64,000 bases of DNA from NCBI GenBank assembly GCA_000799755.1, contig JUHI01000014.1:62001-126000 (forward strand), given 5' to 3'. A model generated the notes under the pieces. The model searched no databases, was not told the DNA's origin, and saw only the letters and a program-made list of their open reading frames with translations. A program made the translations under genes and the position numbers. The stretch is from Martinezella tropici (GTDB lineage: Bacteria; Pseudomonadota; Alphaproteobacteria; Rhizobiales; Rhizobiaceae). Shown here in pieces: positions 33,832-42,781 of this stretch (position 1 is the first letter of the stretch; each line of letters starts with the position of its first letter).

Positions 33832-34779
33832 ATGTCCGCGTTGATCTCCAGACACTCCTATTGGGACGGGCCTTTGGCCCGTCCCCGCATGACACGAAGG
33901 GCCTTCCTGTCTGGCGTTGCAAGCCTTTACGCATGTCATGTCGCAGCGGCAGAAGAGTTTGAGCAAACTGGGACCACATCTGAGCGCATTGCTGTCCTCG
34001 ATTGGGGGCTTGCCGCCACTCTGCTTGCACTTAGGATCGTCCCTGTGGGAGTGCCGGCAGTTGCTTATTACATGCGCAATGTTGTCACACCGGCAATGCC
34101 TGAAGGTGTCGTCGATGTCGGCCTGTTATTCACGCCGAACTACGAACTTCTCTATGAACTTCGTGCCGACCGCATCCTGATCCCGCCAGAGCTAGAAGTC
34201 GCACGCCCGCAACTGGAGCGTATCTGCACGGTTTCGTCCTTCGCGTTGCGCGATGGCACTGGCTTTTCGCTGGACGCGGCATCAACGACGACGCAGGGCA
34301 TGGCCACAGAACTGAGACAAAGCGAACGCGCAAAGGCGCTCATCTCGTCGACATCGCAATCAATTTTACAGGCGAAAGAGAGGCTCTCTTCCCATGCCGG
34401 GCGCTCCATTCTCCTGATAGGTTTCGTTGATGACAGGCACGTTGCAATCTTTGCTCGCGGAAGCCTTTACGACGACGTGCTGCATCGTCTCGGGCTGGTC
34501 AATGCGTGGCGGGCGCCTGTGGGATTTTCAGGCAGGACCATTGTCGGCATCGAGCGACTTGCTGTCTTTTCCGACATCGACGTCATCGTGATCACGACTG
34601 GTGGAAGAGGGGTGCCCAAAACGACGGAGGGCATGCGGTTCTGGCAGGCCTTGCCGTTTGTTATAGGGCAGCGGGTGAAGGAAATCGCTTCCGTCTACGA
34701 TCAGGGCGGCCTGCCGTCGATCAGTCGCTTTGCAACGCTGCTGTCAATCGCGCTTGTGGAGGACCATGATCGTGATTAG
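33832..34779 (+). CDS. Iron-siderophore ABC importer binding protein (FhuD-like, Tat signal)
   Basis: 315 residues if started at 33832, 3 bp after the receptor stop; an alternative ATG at 33889 places the Tat motif at the very N-terminus. The signal reads RMTRRAFLSGVASLYACHVAAA. The mature part has the class III binding-protein layout (RIAVLDWGLAATLLALRIVPVGVP at the start; GLLFTPNYELLYELRADRILIPP). It delivers ferric siderophore to the FhuB-like permease, whose start overlaps the end of this gene. Between the two possible starts is a perfect 10-bp hairpin (33863-33885). Confidence 0.85.
   Translation: MSALISRHSYWDGPLARPRMTRRAFLSGVASLYACHVAAAEEFEQTGTTSERIAVLDWGLAATLLALRIVPVGVPAVAYYMRNVVTPAMPEGVVDVGLLFTPNYELLYELRADRILIPPELEVARPQLERICTVSSFALRDGTGFSLDAASTTTQGMATELRQSERAKALISSTSQSILQAKERLSSHAGRSILLIGFVDDRHVAIFARGSLYDDVLHRLGLVNAWRAPVGFSGRTIVGIERLAVFSDIDVIVITTGGRGVPKTTEGMRFWQALPFVIGQRVKEIASVYDQGGLPSISRFATLLSIALVEDHDRD
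33863..33885 (+). other. Strong hairpin at the 5' end of the binding-protein gene
   Basis: GGGACGGGCC-TTT-GGCCCGTCCC is a perfect 10-bp GC-rich stem with a 3-base loop, ending 3 bases before the ATG at 33889. It could reduce readthrough from the receptor gene or modulate translation. If the start is 33832 it is also coding (DGPLARP). Confidence 0.5.
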
Positions 34780-36775
34780 CAAAATCGCAGCGGCCGACAA
34801 GCAGACGCAATCTGTGCGTTCGCTTGCAATCATCTTGGTGCTTGCAATCATAGCGTTTGCATTATGCCTTAGCAACCTCTCGCATCTTCTGCCGCCCGAT
34901 GAATGGTCGACTGCGCTGTTTCACCCAAGCGACACGGATATCGCTCAATTGGTTGCGCACGAAACCTTCTTTCCGCGGCTTGTGATGAGCCTCTTGGCCG
35001 GCGCGGGCTTGGCCGTTGTCGGCGCGCTTTTGCAGCATGTGCTAAGTAATCCGCTTGCGGACGCTGCGACGCTCGGGATTACGGGGGGAGCCTATGTTGT
35101 CGTGGTCGCAACGACGTTCTGGCTGCCGTCAACCTTCCTTTTCTCGACAGAAACCGCAGCGCTTCTCGGCGGATGCGGGGCTGCTGTTCTCGTTATCGGC
35201 ATTGCCTGGCGGCGCCGGCTTGAGCCCCTCGCCGTTATTCTCGCCGGGCTCGTGGTTGGCCTCTATGCCTCGACCCTGGCAAGCACGATGATCCTTTTTC
35301 ATGGCGGCGTGCGCAACGTCTTCATCTGGGCGGCCGGTTCGCTCAACGTCCAGGGTTGGCATCGCGTCGTCGAGATCATGCCCGGACTTGCCATCGCGCT
35401 TGTTCTGCTGATCTTGCTTCGAAGGCCGCTCGTGCTTCTCTCGTTGAATGACGAGGGAGCAAAAAGCCTCGGGTTGCCGCTATCGCTCGTGCGTTTTCTC
35501 ATCCTTATCATTGCGATCGTTGTTGCCGCCCAAATCGTAAGCACCGTAGGGCCGATTAGTTTCATTGGCCTCATCGCTCCGGCACTCGCGCGTCTTTCCA
35601 ATACCAGAACCGTCGGGCGGCAATTGTCTTTGTCTGCACTAATGGGCGCGATGCTCCTATGGCTTGTAGATCAGTCTGTGCAGGCGATTTCGACAGCGCG
35701 CGAAATTCCCACGGGCGCTGCCGTGGCGCTCATCGGCTCCCCGATCTTGCTGGTATTGTTGCCGAAAATGCGATCGGCTGGCTGGGCGACGGAGGTGAGA
35801 TCTGCGCGTGCCCCGGAATCCAGGAAGAGGTTCGGTCCGTTCTTTTTTTCAATTGCCTGCCTGATCCTGCTCGTCTCATGGCTATCACTATCGCTCGGCT
35901 TAGCTCTTAAGGGGTGGCATTGGAGCCACGGACAAGAATTGGTCGACTTGTCTTATTGGCGCGGGCCACGGCTGATCGCAGCATTTTGCGGTGGGGCCGC
36001 GATCGCTCTTGCTGGCGCTATCATGCAACGCGTAACAGGCAATGCAATGGCAAGTCCGGAGGTCCTTGGGGTTAGCACCGGAGCGGCACTCGGGGTGATC
36101 ATCATGTTGCTTTGTGGCTTTGGCCTCGACCGTGTCACGCAGACCGGCGGCGCCTTCGCCGGGGCGTTCTTCACGATGGCAACGCTTCTCCTCCTGTCGC
36201 GCCGATCGAGCTTCTCGCCCGATCGCATGATCTATGTCGGCATCGCGCTCACCACGCTCTTCAGTGGCTTGGTTTCGGTCCTGATGGGGACCGGCGACCC
36301 GCGCATGGCTATATTGTTCCGCTGGTTATCGGGTTCGACCTGGCTCGCGCAGCCGATCGACGCAGCCATTATGGCAGCCATCCTCGTGACTGCAGCGCTT
36401 TCTTTGCCCTTCATGCTGCGCTGGCTCAATATCCTGCCGCTTGGTGCATCATCGGCGGGGCAGCTCGGTGTCGATCTCGACAAGAGCCGCTTCTGCCTTC
36501 TTCTCGTGATTGCATTGCTCGCTGGGGCGTCGACCCTGATCGTCGGCCCGATGAGCTTCGTCGGTGTTATTGCCCCGCATGCTGCCCGTATGCTGGGGCA
36601 GGTGAGAACCGCAGCTCAGCTGACAGCGGCCGCTCTAATCGGCGGCCTGATAATGATGAGTGCCGATTGGTTGGGGAGAGTTGTCTTGTTTCCGGATCAA
36701 ATGCCCGCCGGCCTTTTGGCAGCATTGATCGGTGGTCCGTATTTTCTGTGGCTGATGCAACGACGGCCCAATTGA
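34766..36775 (+). CDS. Iron-siderophore ABC importer permease, fused two-domain (FhuB-like)
   Basis: 669 residues. Two FecCD permease units are fused in one chain: the first at about 30-330 (HETFFPRLVMSLLAGAGLAVVGALLQHVLSNPLADAATLGITGGA; GPISFIGLIAPALAR), the second at about 350-665 (GPRLIAAFCGGAAIALAGAIMQRVTGNAMASPEVLGVSTGA; GPMSFVGVIAPHAARM). This is the FhuB arrangement, with about 20 membrane segments. The start at 34766 has GGAGG upstream and overlaps the binding-protein gene. The expected FhuC ATPase gene is absent here; relic DNA follows. Confidence 0.88.
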   Translation: MIVISKIAAADKQTQSVRSLAIILVLAIIAFALCLSNLSHLLPPDEWSTALFHPSDTDIAQLVAHETFFPRLVMSLLAGAGLAVVGALLQHVLSNPLADAATLGITGGAYVVVVATTFWLPSTFLFSTETAALLGGCGAAVLVIGIAWRRRLEPLAVILAGLVVGLYASTLASTMILFHGGVRNVFIWAAGSLNVQGWHRVVEIMPGLAIALVLLILLRRPLVLLSLNDEGAKSLGLPLSLVRFLILIIAIVVAAQIVSTVGPISFIGLIAPALARLSNTRTVGRQLSLSALMGAMLLWLVDQSVQAISTAREIPTGAAVALIGSPILLVLLPKMRSAGWATEVRSARAPESRKRFGPFFFSIACLILLVSWLSLSLGLALKGWHWSHGQELVDLSYWRGPRLIAAFCGGAAIALAGAIMQRVTGNAMASPEVLGVSTGAALGVIIMLLCGFGLDRVTQTGGAFAGAFFTMATLLLLSRRSSFSPDRMIYVGIALTTLFSGLVSVLMGTGDPRMAILFRWLSGSTWLAQPIDAAIMAAILVTAALSLPFMLRWLNILPLGASSAGQLGVDLDKSRFCLLLVIALLAGASTLIVGPMSFVGVIAPHAARMLGQVRTAAQLTAAALIGGLIMMSADWLGRVVLFPDQMPAGLLAALIGGPYFLWLMQRRPN

Positions 36776-37051
36776 ATGATTTACTCGCCTAGATTCAGAT
36801 AAAGTCTGCCATGAAACCCTGGATGCCCGATATCTTAATGTGGGGTCGGGACAAGAACAGCGTAAAATCCCGCGCTAGGATCTCATATAATGTGAACCTC
36901 ACGCGGCCCGCAGCAGACTTCTGGGGAGCCGTAGAGATCTGAAGCCTTCTGGCATTAATAACTCCAACTGAATCCCGTCAAAAGTGACCTCTCAAGTGTG
37001 GCGGCAAATTCGTGTGTTTGTTACATCGCCCACATAGGGGGAAAGGGCTGA

Positions 37052-37481
37052 ATGGAGACTGGAATGCCCGTGTTGGAAATGAAGTCTGACGCCAGCGAAG
37101 ATGACCGCAAGGCAATCGCGATCCCCCTGCTTGCCTTCAATGATTCAAAGGCGGGACAAGATGGTTACAAGCCGCTCGCAATTTTACTGCGCGATGATGC
37201 GGGCGAAATCCAAGGTGGCCCATGGGCCAAATACTATTATAATTGGCTGTTCGTTGGGTTGCTGTTTGTGCCCGAAGCTATGAGGGGCCAGCAATTGGGA
37301 GCAAAGCTTCTGGCTCAGGCGGAGCAAATGGGCCAAAGAAGAAAATTGCGTCGGGATTTGGCTCGATACCTTTAGCTTTCAGGCTCCAGGCTTCTATGAA
37401 AAGCAGAGATACTCTGTGTTCGGAACGCTGGAACGCTATCCTGCCGATATAAAAAGAGTATTCTTGCGAAAATTGTTGTGA
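37052..37481 (+). pseudogene. GNAT-family N-acetyltransferase, broken by a one-base insertion
   Basis: The first frame gives DGYKPLAILLRDDAGEIQGGPWAKYYYNWLFVGLLFVPEAMRGQQLGAKLLAQAEQM, with the acetyl-CoA loop RGQQLG. After the GGG run at 37330-37332 it goes out of frame and stops at 37375. Removing one G restores AKEENCVGIWLDTFSFQAPGFYEK and on to YPADIKRVFLRKLL, a normal GNAT C-terminus ending at 37481. So either one base was inserted recently or this is a sequencing error. GGGGGAAAGG precedes the start. The decay otherwise looks minimal. Confidence 0.75.
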
Positions 37482-37628
37482 CCTTCCATGTAAAGTCCGT
37501 TCTTGCGCCGCTTCCCGCGTTCGCTGGAAAATGCCAAACGCGGACATCGGCGCGCTCGTGATCGATCATATAGTCTGGACCGGAATGCGTGGCGACGTCA
37601 CAATCGCGTCTTTCAAAGTTTCGCGTGC

Positions 37629-38566
37629 TTAACCTTCTGCCGCAATGAGGCCGGCAAGCGGCGGGTTGGTCCTGCTGCGGACGGCGAGCCGATCGCCGAG
37701 GCGGTGATAGAAAGACAGACCGAGCTTTTGGCACGTCTTCATGAGATCGGCATACTGTCATGAGTACCCGGCCATCCTGGCTCATTGGCCGCCGGAGATT
37801 ATTCGCTTGGTGACGAAGCTCCGCAAATCGCTCTCGGACGCCTGAGTGCGCAGTGATTTCCGGCGGCTGCCCGAGCACGCGCAGTAGTTCAGCATTCCGA
37901 CGGTGCGGCCGCATGAGCGATGCGTCGAGCGCGTCTTAACCGGTGCGCAGCGTAAAGATGTCGAACGCCGTCGGAAGGCCGGAATTGCTTGCGGGGAGGG
38001 CTTCGGCTTCCAGGCCTTCAGCGCCTTGTAAGATTGCCAGACGCGAAATCGAACCGGAGCGACCGATAGCGCCTCTTTCGCTCTTGCCGGTATCAGCTTC
38101 TGTAACAGCCGCTCGCAATAGACCCAACATCGGGCGTGATTGTTGATCCTGAACTGACCAGCATCTTCAGAGACAATCACTATGTCGCCGACAAGACCAT
38201 GATGGCGGATATTCCCGGAGGCCGGCTTCGACCGGCAAATCAACTTCTTGCCTGTCGAAGGTCTCGGCACCCTTGCTCTCGCCAGGTGCTCCAAATCGGC
38301 ACCTCGTTACATAAACGTTGCGGTTCAAAATGAACACAGTGCGGCTGCAAGACCTGGATCGGGACGACGGCCGTCCAGACAATCAAATTGACATTATTGA
38401 GGATGTAATCTCGATAATTGCCGCGTGGCAAGAACAGGAAGTTCAGCCGCGACTTCGACCTCACGGTGCGGAAGACCGTAAAATGCGCATCGCCGATCTG
38501 GGTGGCAAAAAGAGTTGGAATGAGCATGGCGAGCACCGGTGTCGTCGACGGTGATGATAACTTCAA
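37629..38566 (-). pseudogene. Decayed DDE-type transposase
   Basis: Read leftward, pieces in all three frames line up as one transposase: IGDAHFTVFRTVRSKSRLNFLFLPRGNYRDYI (about 38490), IVSEDAGQFRINNHARCWVYCERLLQKL (about 38170), SYKALKAWKPKPSPQAIPAFRRR with the next frame's FDIFTLRTG (about 37940), DLRSFVTKRIISGG (about 37795), and DLMKTCQKLGLSFYHRLGDRLAV (about 37700) to a stop at 37629. Several frameshifts and stops separate them, so it cannot be functional. I do not assign the IS family firmly; IS66-like is one possibility. Confidence 0.6.
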
Positions 38567-38800
38567 GAGCCTACTTAATGCCTTCCCCTGGGTGGACCCT
38601 TAATCCCATCGCACGCGAATCGAAGGTTCATGTGGGATAGGTTGTTGGGGATACCTTGCGGATGGCCATCGCGACCTTGGATGTTAGCGTCATCAAAAGT
38701 TCCTCTGACCCCATCGTGCGTGCCATCGTGTAGGGAGGAAGGCAGCCAAACGCCGTCATCGTTCGATTGCGGGAGGTGTTCCCAAATACCGAGCTCCCGT

Positions 38801-39241
38801 ATGGACCTTTCGAAGATAAAAACACTGATCGATTTCGTTGGACGATCCAACGTTACTGAGCTCACGGTAACGGAAAAGGACGTTAGTGTGCGGATTTTCC
38901 GCGCAGCCCATCCGGCTGTTCCCATCGCCCCGGCGCAAGTGTCTACAGGCACGACGAGCAGCCGTGCGCAAGATGACCGCGATGCCTCGGGAGTGGCGCA
39001 GGCCATGACCGTAACCGTGAAGGCGCCGATCTTCGGCATCCTGCATAGAGCGCCGGCGCCGGGGCAGGAGCCTTTCGTCAAGATCGGTGACATGGTGGAG
39101 GAGGGGCAGACCCTTTTCATCATCGAAGCCATGAAGGTTTTCAACAAGATCGCAGCGCCGCGAGCCGGCCGCATCAAGCAGCTTACCGACGTGGATGGCG
39201 GCGAAGTCGAGACGGGTGCCATGCTCGCGGAGATCGCGTGA
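38801..39241 (+). CDS. accB: Biotin carboxyl carrier protein
   Basis: 146 residues. The C-terminal biotinyl domain of about 72-146 has the attachment motif EAMKVFN with biotinyl Lys112, preceded by the thumb-like APAPGQEPFVKIGDMVEEGQTL. The N-terminal 35 residues (MDLSKIKTLIDFVGRSNVTELTV) match AccB. The start at 38801 is set by this alignment; the open frame upstream is not protein-like. It is the first gene of a coupled AccB-AccC-X-PxpB-PxpC-PxpA run with no AccA/AccD, so the carboxyl acceptor is probably not acetyl-CoA but the substrate of PxpB/PxpC. Confidence 0.87.
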   Translation: MDLSKIKTLIDFVGRSNVTELTVTEKDVSVRIFRAAHPAVPIAPAQVSTGTTSSRAQDDRDASGVAQAMTVTVKAPIFGILHRAPAPGQEPFVKIGDMVEEGQTLFIIEAMKVFNKIAAPRAGRIKQLTDVDGGEVETGAMLAEIA

Positions 39242-40632
39242 TGGCGGACCCTGTCAATGAGGTTTATCTGGCCGATCGACGGTTCGACAGGGTGCTGATT
39301 GCCAATCGCGGCGAGATTGCCGAGCGAATTCAGCGCGCCTGCCGCGAGCTTGGCTTGAAGACGGTCGCGATCTGCTCCGAGGCGGACAGGCAGGCATCTT
39401 ATGGCAAGACGGCGGACAGCTTCCTATGCATCGGTCCTTCGAATGCCGCGGGCAGTTATCTCAATCAGGATGCGATCCTCCTGGCAGCGCATCTGATCGG
39501 AGCCGGTGCGATTCATCCGGGCTATGGGTTTCTGTCGGAGAACGCCGCATTTTCCGAGGCGGTCGAGAAAGCCGGGATCGCATTCATCGGGCCTGAGGCC
39601 CCTTCGATCGCGACCATGGGCGACAAGATAGCGGCAAAGCGGGCGATGATCCTTGCAGGCGTGCCGTGCGTTCCCGGCCCCGACACGGCCCTTCCGGACG
39701 ATACGGCTTCGGTCGAGCGGATCGCGCGAGAGATCGGCTATCCCGTCATCATCAAGGCCGCGGGCGGCGGCGGCGGACGAGGGATGCGGGTTGTTCACGA
39801 GGCTGAGCAACTGCATCAGGCCATTGCCCTGACACGGGAGGAGGCCCGCCAGGCTTTCGGTTCTGCCGCACTTTATGTGGAGAAGTTCCTCCAGCATCCG
39901 CGTCATATCGAAATTCAGGTACTCTGCGATATCCATGACAATGCCGTCTGGCTCGGGCATCGCGACTGCTCGATGCAGCGCCGGCATCAGAAGGTGGTGG
40001 AAGAGGCGCCGGCTCCCGGAATTTCTGCGGACATGATCGGGCCGGTCGGTCTGGCCTGCGTCGAAGCTTGCCGGCAGATCGGCTATCGCGGTGTCGGGAC
40101 CTTCGAGTTCCTCTATGAAAATGGAGCTTTCTATTTCATCGAAATGAATACGCGCCTGCAGGTCGAGCATCCCGTCACCGAGATGACCAGCGGGATCGAT
40201 ATCGTTCGCGCCCAGATAATGGTCGCTCAGGGTCTTCCCCTCGAAATGCGGCAGGATGAGGTGGAGTGTGCTGGGCATTCGTTCGAATGTCGGATCAATG
40301 CCGAAGATCCTGAAAGCTTTCTGCCTTCGGCGGGCATGATCTCCGATTTGGCTCTGCCGGAAGGGCAGGGTATCCGCGTCGACACTCATATCCATGCCGG
40401 CTATAGGGTCTCGCCCTATTATGACTCGCTGATTGCCAAGCTGATCGTCCATGCACCGACTCGGGCGGATGCGATGGCGAAGATGCGCGAGGCGCTTTCC
40501 GCCACTCGAATAGAGGGGATTTCCACCAACCTACCATTGCTGAGGGCCTTGTTCGAGGATGAGGGTTTTGCTCGTGGGGAGACTGATATCCATTATCTGG
40601 AGCAATGGCTTCGGCAGAGGAGGGGGCAATGA
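39241..40632 (+). CDS. accC: Biotin carboxylase subunit
   Basis: 463 residues. The N-terminal domain begins FDRVLIANRGEIAERIQRACRELG. The ATP-grasp carries AAGGGGGRGMRVV near 175, and the active-site region is HRDCSMQRRHQKVVEEAP, EMNTRLQVEHPVTEM and FECRINAEDP. It uses ATP and bicarbonate to carboxylate the biotin on the BCCP. The ATG at 39241 overlaps the accB stop by one base (TGATG); a GTG at 39238 is also in frame. Its own stop overlaps the next gene (ATGA). Length matches AccC (about 450), not a fused carboxylase. Confidence 0.9.
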   Translation: MADPVNEVYLADRRFDRVLIANRGEIAERIQRACRELGLKTVAICSEADRQASYGKTADSFLCIGPSNAAGSYLNQDAILLAAHLIGAGAIHPGYGFLSENAAFSEAVEKAGIAFIGPEAPSIATMGDKIAAKRAMILAGVPCVPGPDTALPDDTASVERIAREIGYPVIIKAAGGGGGRGMRVVHEAEQLHQAIALTREEARQAFGSAALYVEKFLQHPRHIEIQVLCDIHDNAVWLGHRDCSMQRRHQKVVEEAPAPGISADMIGPVGLACVEACRQIGYRGVGTFEFLYENGAFYFIEMNTRLQVEHPVTEMTSGIDIVRAQIMVAQGLPLEMRQDEVECAGHSFECRINAEDPESFLPSAGMISDLALPEGQGIRVDTHIHAGYRVSPYYDSLIAKLIVHAPTRADAMAKMREALSATRIEGISTNLPLLRALFEDEGFARGETDIHYLEQWLRQRRGQ

Positions 40633-41051
40633 GCAGGGTCGACTTCAGCGATCCCTCGACCATCGCGGCCCTGGCCGATGCGCTGACCGTGGCAGGCGTC
40701 GAGGGCATGGAAATCTCCTGGCCCGCCGGCAATCTGCGCATCGTGGTTTCGAAGGAGGCGGGTACCCAAGTCAGCATGATGGGAAACGCGCAGCCAGGTC
40801 CGGCTGCGTTGGCAGCGGCGGTCAAAGCGCCGTTGGCAGGCCACTTCTATCCATTACAGCCCTCTGATTGCAACGGAGCCGAGCGTCTGCCTCGCACGGT
40901 CTCAAGCCAGGACGTGATCGGTTTCATCCGCGTCGGTTTTGTCCTGCTTCCCACTCCCGCCGGCAAGGCCGGTTTGCTGACCAGGCAACTGGTGGAACCC
41001 GAAGCCCTGGTCGGATTCGGCGACCCGCTGTTCGAGATAGAGCCGCTATGA
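40629..41051 (+). CDS. BCCP-like protein lacking the biotinyl lysine
   Basis: 140 residues. The N-terminus (STIAALADALTVAGVEGMEISWPAGNLRIVVSKEAG) resembles the AccB N-terminal region. The C-terminal part (VKAPLAGHFYPLQP ... FIRVGFVLLPTPAGKAGLLTRQLVEPEALVGFGDPLFEIEPL) has the biotinyl/lipoyl-domain fold pattern. The EAMKM hairpin is replaced by LLPTPAG, so it cannot be biotinylated there. GAGGAGGGG precedes the ATG, which overlaps the accC stop. It is probably a structural or docking subunit of the same complex. The fold call is by pattern. Confidence 0.6.
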   Translation: MSRVDFSDPSTIAALADALTVAGVEGMEISWPAGNLRIVVSKEAGTQVSMMGNAQPGPAALAAAVKAPLAGHFYPLQPSDCNGAERLPRTVSSQDVIGFIRVGFVLLPTPAGKAGLLTRQLVEPEALVGFGDPLFEIEPL

Positions 41052-41758
41052 TGATTGCCACGTCGAACACTATCACCTCGTCGGGCAAAATCGCTGTCGT
41101 CACTAAGGGCAGGGCACGGATTTCCTGCATCGGCACCCGGTCTTTCCTGCTCGAGGCACCGGGCGAATTCGATCTGCCCGCGCAGCGGTGGATCTGGGCT
41201 TTGGCGCAGACGGTAAGGGGGTGGGCCGATATAGCGGAAGTGATCCCCGGAATGACCAATCTTCTGGCGATCTTAAAGGAGACGCCCGAAGACCCCGAGT
41301 TGATCACGATCCGGCTTCTAGAGGCATGGAACAGTGCCGAGAGCCTCGATCTCGCGGGGAAGACCATCGAGATCCCGGTTCACTATGGCGGCGCTCATGC
41401 AATCGATCTTCCCGCCATCTGCGATTTCTGCGGCTTGAGCGACCGCGAGGTCGTGCGCCTGCATCACGAGGCGAGCTACCGCGTCTTCGCCTTGGGCAGT
41501 GCTCCCGGCTTCGGCTATCTGCACGGGCTCGACCCGCGCATCTATATGCCGCGCAAGACCGTGCCGTCGCTCAGGATGGAGAAGGGCAGCGTGACGATCG
41601 GCGGAATGCAGACAGGCGTTGCGATGCTGACAGGGCCGAACGGGTGGAATTCCCTCGGCCACGCAGAGCTGCAGATGTTCGATCCCACTTCGGCGACGCC
41701 GGCTTTGATGATGCCCGGGGATATCGTCCGCTTTCTGCCGGCAAGGATCGAGCTATGA
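41048..41758 (+). CDS. pxpB: 5-oxoprolinase subunit PxpB / KipI-like (AHS1 domain)
   Basis: 236 residues from the ATG at 41048 (ATGA overlap). The family motifs are present: EIPVHYGG (about 110-118), APGFGYLHGLDPRIYMPRK (about 157-176) and GSVTIGGMQTGVAMLTGPNGWNSLG (about 184-210). This is the AHS1 (allophanate-hydrolase subunit 1-like) fold. PxpB and PxpC form a complex that, in PxpABC, handles ATP-dependent ring opening of 5-oxoproline. Homologous AHS1/AHS2 domains form the carboxyltransferase half of urea carboxylase. Adjacent AccBC genes make the second reading equally relevant here. Confidence 0.85.
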   Translation: MMIATSNTITSSGKIAVVTKGRARISCIGTRSFLLEAPGEFDLPAQRWIWALAQTVRGWADIAEVIPGMTNLLAILKETPEDPELITIRLLEAWNSAESLDLAGKTIEIPVHYGGAHAIDLPAICDFCGLSDREVVRLHHEASYRVFALGSAPGFGYLHGLDPRIYMPRKTVPSLRMEKGSVTIGGMQTGVAMLTGPNGWNSLGHAELQMFDPTSATPALMMPGDIVRFLPARIEL

Positions 41759-42750
41759 TCGAGATCATTGAAACCGGCCCGTTCAACACGATCCAGGATT
41801 TCGGCCGCCCCGGCTATCGCGACATCGGCGTCACAGCCAGCGGCGCGATGGACCCTCTTGCGGTGAAGGTCGGCAATATCCTCGTTGGCAACGACGACGA
41901 TGCGGCCGCGATAGAGGTTCAGACCTTTCCGTTCAAACTGCTGTTCGTGACGGGCGGCGTCTTTGCGGTCACGGGTGCAGACGGCTGCCCGACATTGGAT
42001 GGCCGGGAACTGCTTGCCTGGTGCGTCCATCGCGCCGAACCGGGTCAGATCCTCCAATTGAGACAGCCGCCGACATTGGCGCGCGCCTATCTCCTGTTTG
42101 CCGGCGGACTGGATGTGCCGGTTCTCATGGGCTCGCGAAGCACGTCGCTGCGCGGCGGCTTCGGCGGAAATGCCGGCCGGCCGCTCATCAACGGCGACAG
42201 GATTGAATTCGGCCAGTCTTGGGATGCACTTACCTTGCCGGCAAGCGGCATTGCGGTCATCGAGCCGGCTGTCGCTTTGCGTGATGTCTTCCCGGCTCCC
42301 ATCGACGGCGCATTGCCGATCCGTGCGATACAGGCCGGCGAGCATGAGTTGTTCGCCGGGGATGGTAAGGCCTTCTGGAACCAGACCTGGAGGATATCGT
42401 CGAGCAGCGACCGCACCGGTTATCGCCTGTCCGGCGAACCGATCAAAGCAAAGGCGACGGTCGAGATGCGCTCGCATGGCGTTGTGCCCGGCGTGATCCA
42501 GGTTCCGCCAGCCGGCGAGCCGATCATTCAGATGAGCGATGCCAATACCGCGGGTGGCTATCCGAAAATTGCCGGCGTCATCGAGTGCGATCTGTGGCGG
42601 CTTGGCCAGGCGCGTATCGGCACCCGGCTTCGCTTCGTCCGCTCGACACATGCCGAGGCGCGCGCGGTCGAACGGGCCGTGGCCCGCTACGTCGAGGACG
42701 TCAGGCGGACGTCGCAAATGGTCAAGCGTGCCTTGAAGGCGATGGCCTGA
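41755..42750 (+). CDS. pxpC: 5-oxoprolinase subunit PxpC / KipA-like (AHS2 domain)
   Basis: 331 residues from the ATG at 41755 (ATGA overlap with pxpB). It opens IEIIETGPFNTIQDFGRPGYRDIGVTASGAMDP, the AHS2 signature. It also has ALRDVFPAPIDGALPIRAIQAGE, SSSSDRTGYRLSGEPI and SHGVVPGVIQVPPAGEPIIQMSDANTAGGYPKI, the substrate-side motifs of the family. It works with PxpB as one catalytic module. The order B-C-A with a 31-bp gap before pxpA is common in proteobacteria. Confidence 0.87.
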   Translation: MIEIIETGPFNTIQDFGRPGYRDIGVTASGAMDPLAVKVGNILVGNDDDAAAIEVQTFPFKLLFVTGGVFAVTGADGCPTLDGRELLAWCVHRAEPGQILQLRQPPTLARAYLLFAGGLDVPVLMGSRSTSLRGGFGGNAGRPLINGDRIEFGQSWDALTLPASGIAVIEPAVALRDVFPAPIDGALPIRAIQAGEHELFAGDGKAFWNQTWRISSSSDRTGYRLSGEPIKAKATVEMRSHGVVPGVIQVPPAGEPIIQMSDANTAGGYPKIAGVIECDLWRLGQARIGTRLRFVRSTHAEARAVERAVARYVEDVRRTSQMVKRALKAMA

Positions 42751-42781
42751 TCAGAATGGCGGGGACGAAGAGGAGGAAGCG

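Noticed and set aside
37503..37763. 86-codon plus-strand ORF after the GNAT gene
   Set aside because: It is antisense to the C-terminal segments of the decayed transposase, which are recognisable on the other strand.
41188..42750. 520-residue version of PxpC
   Set aside because: The first 189 codons are an out-of-frame reading of pxpB; the ATGA overlap at 41755 gives the correct start.
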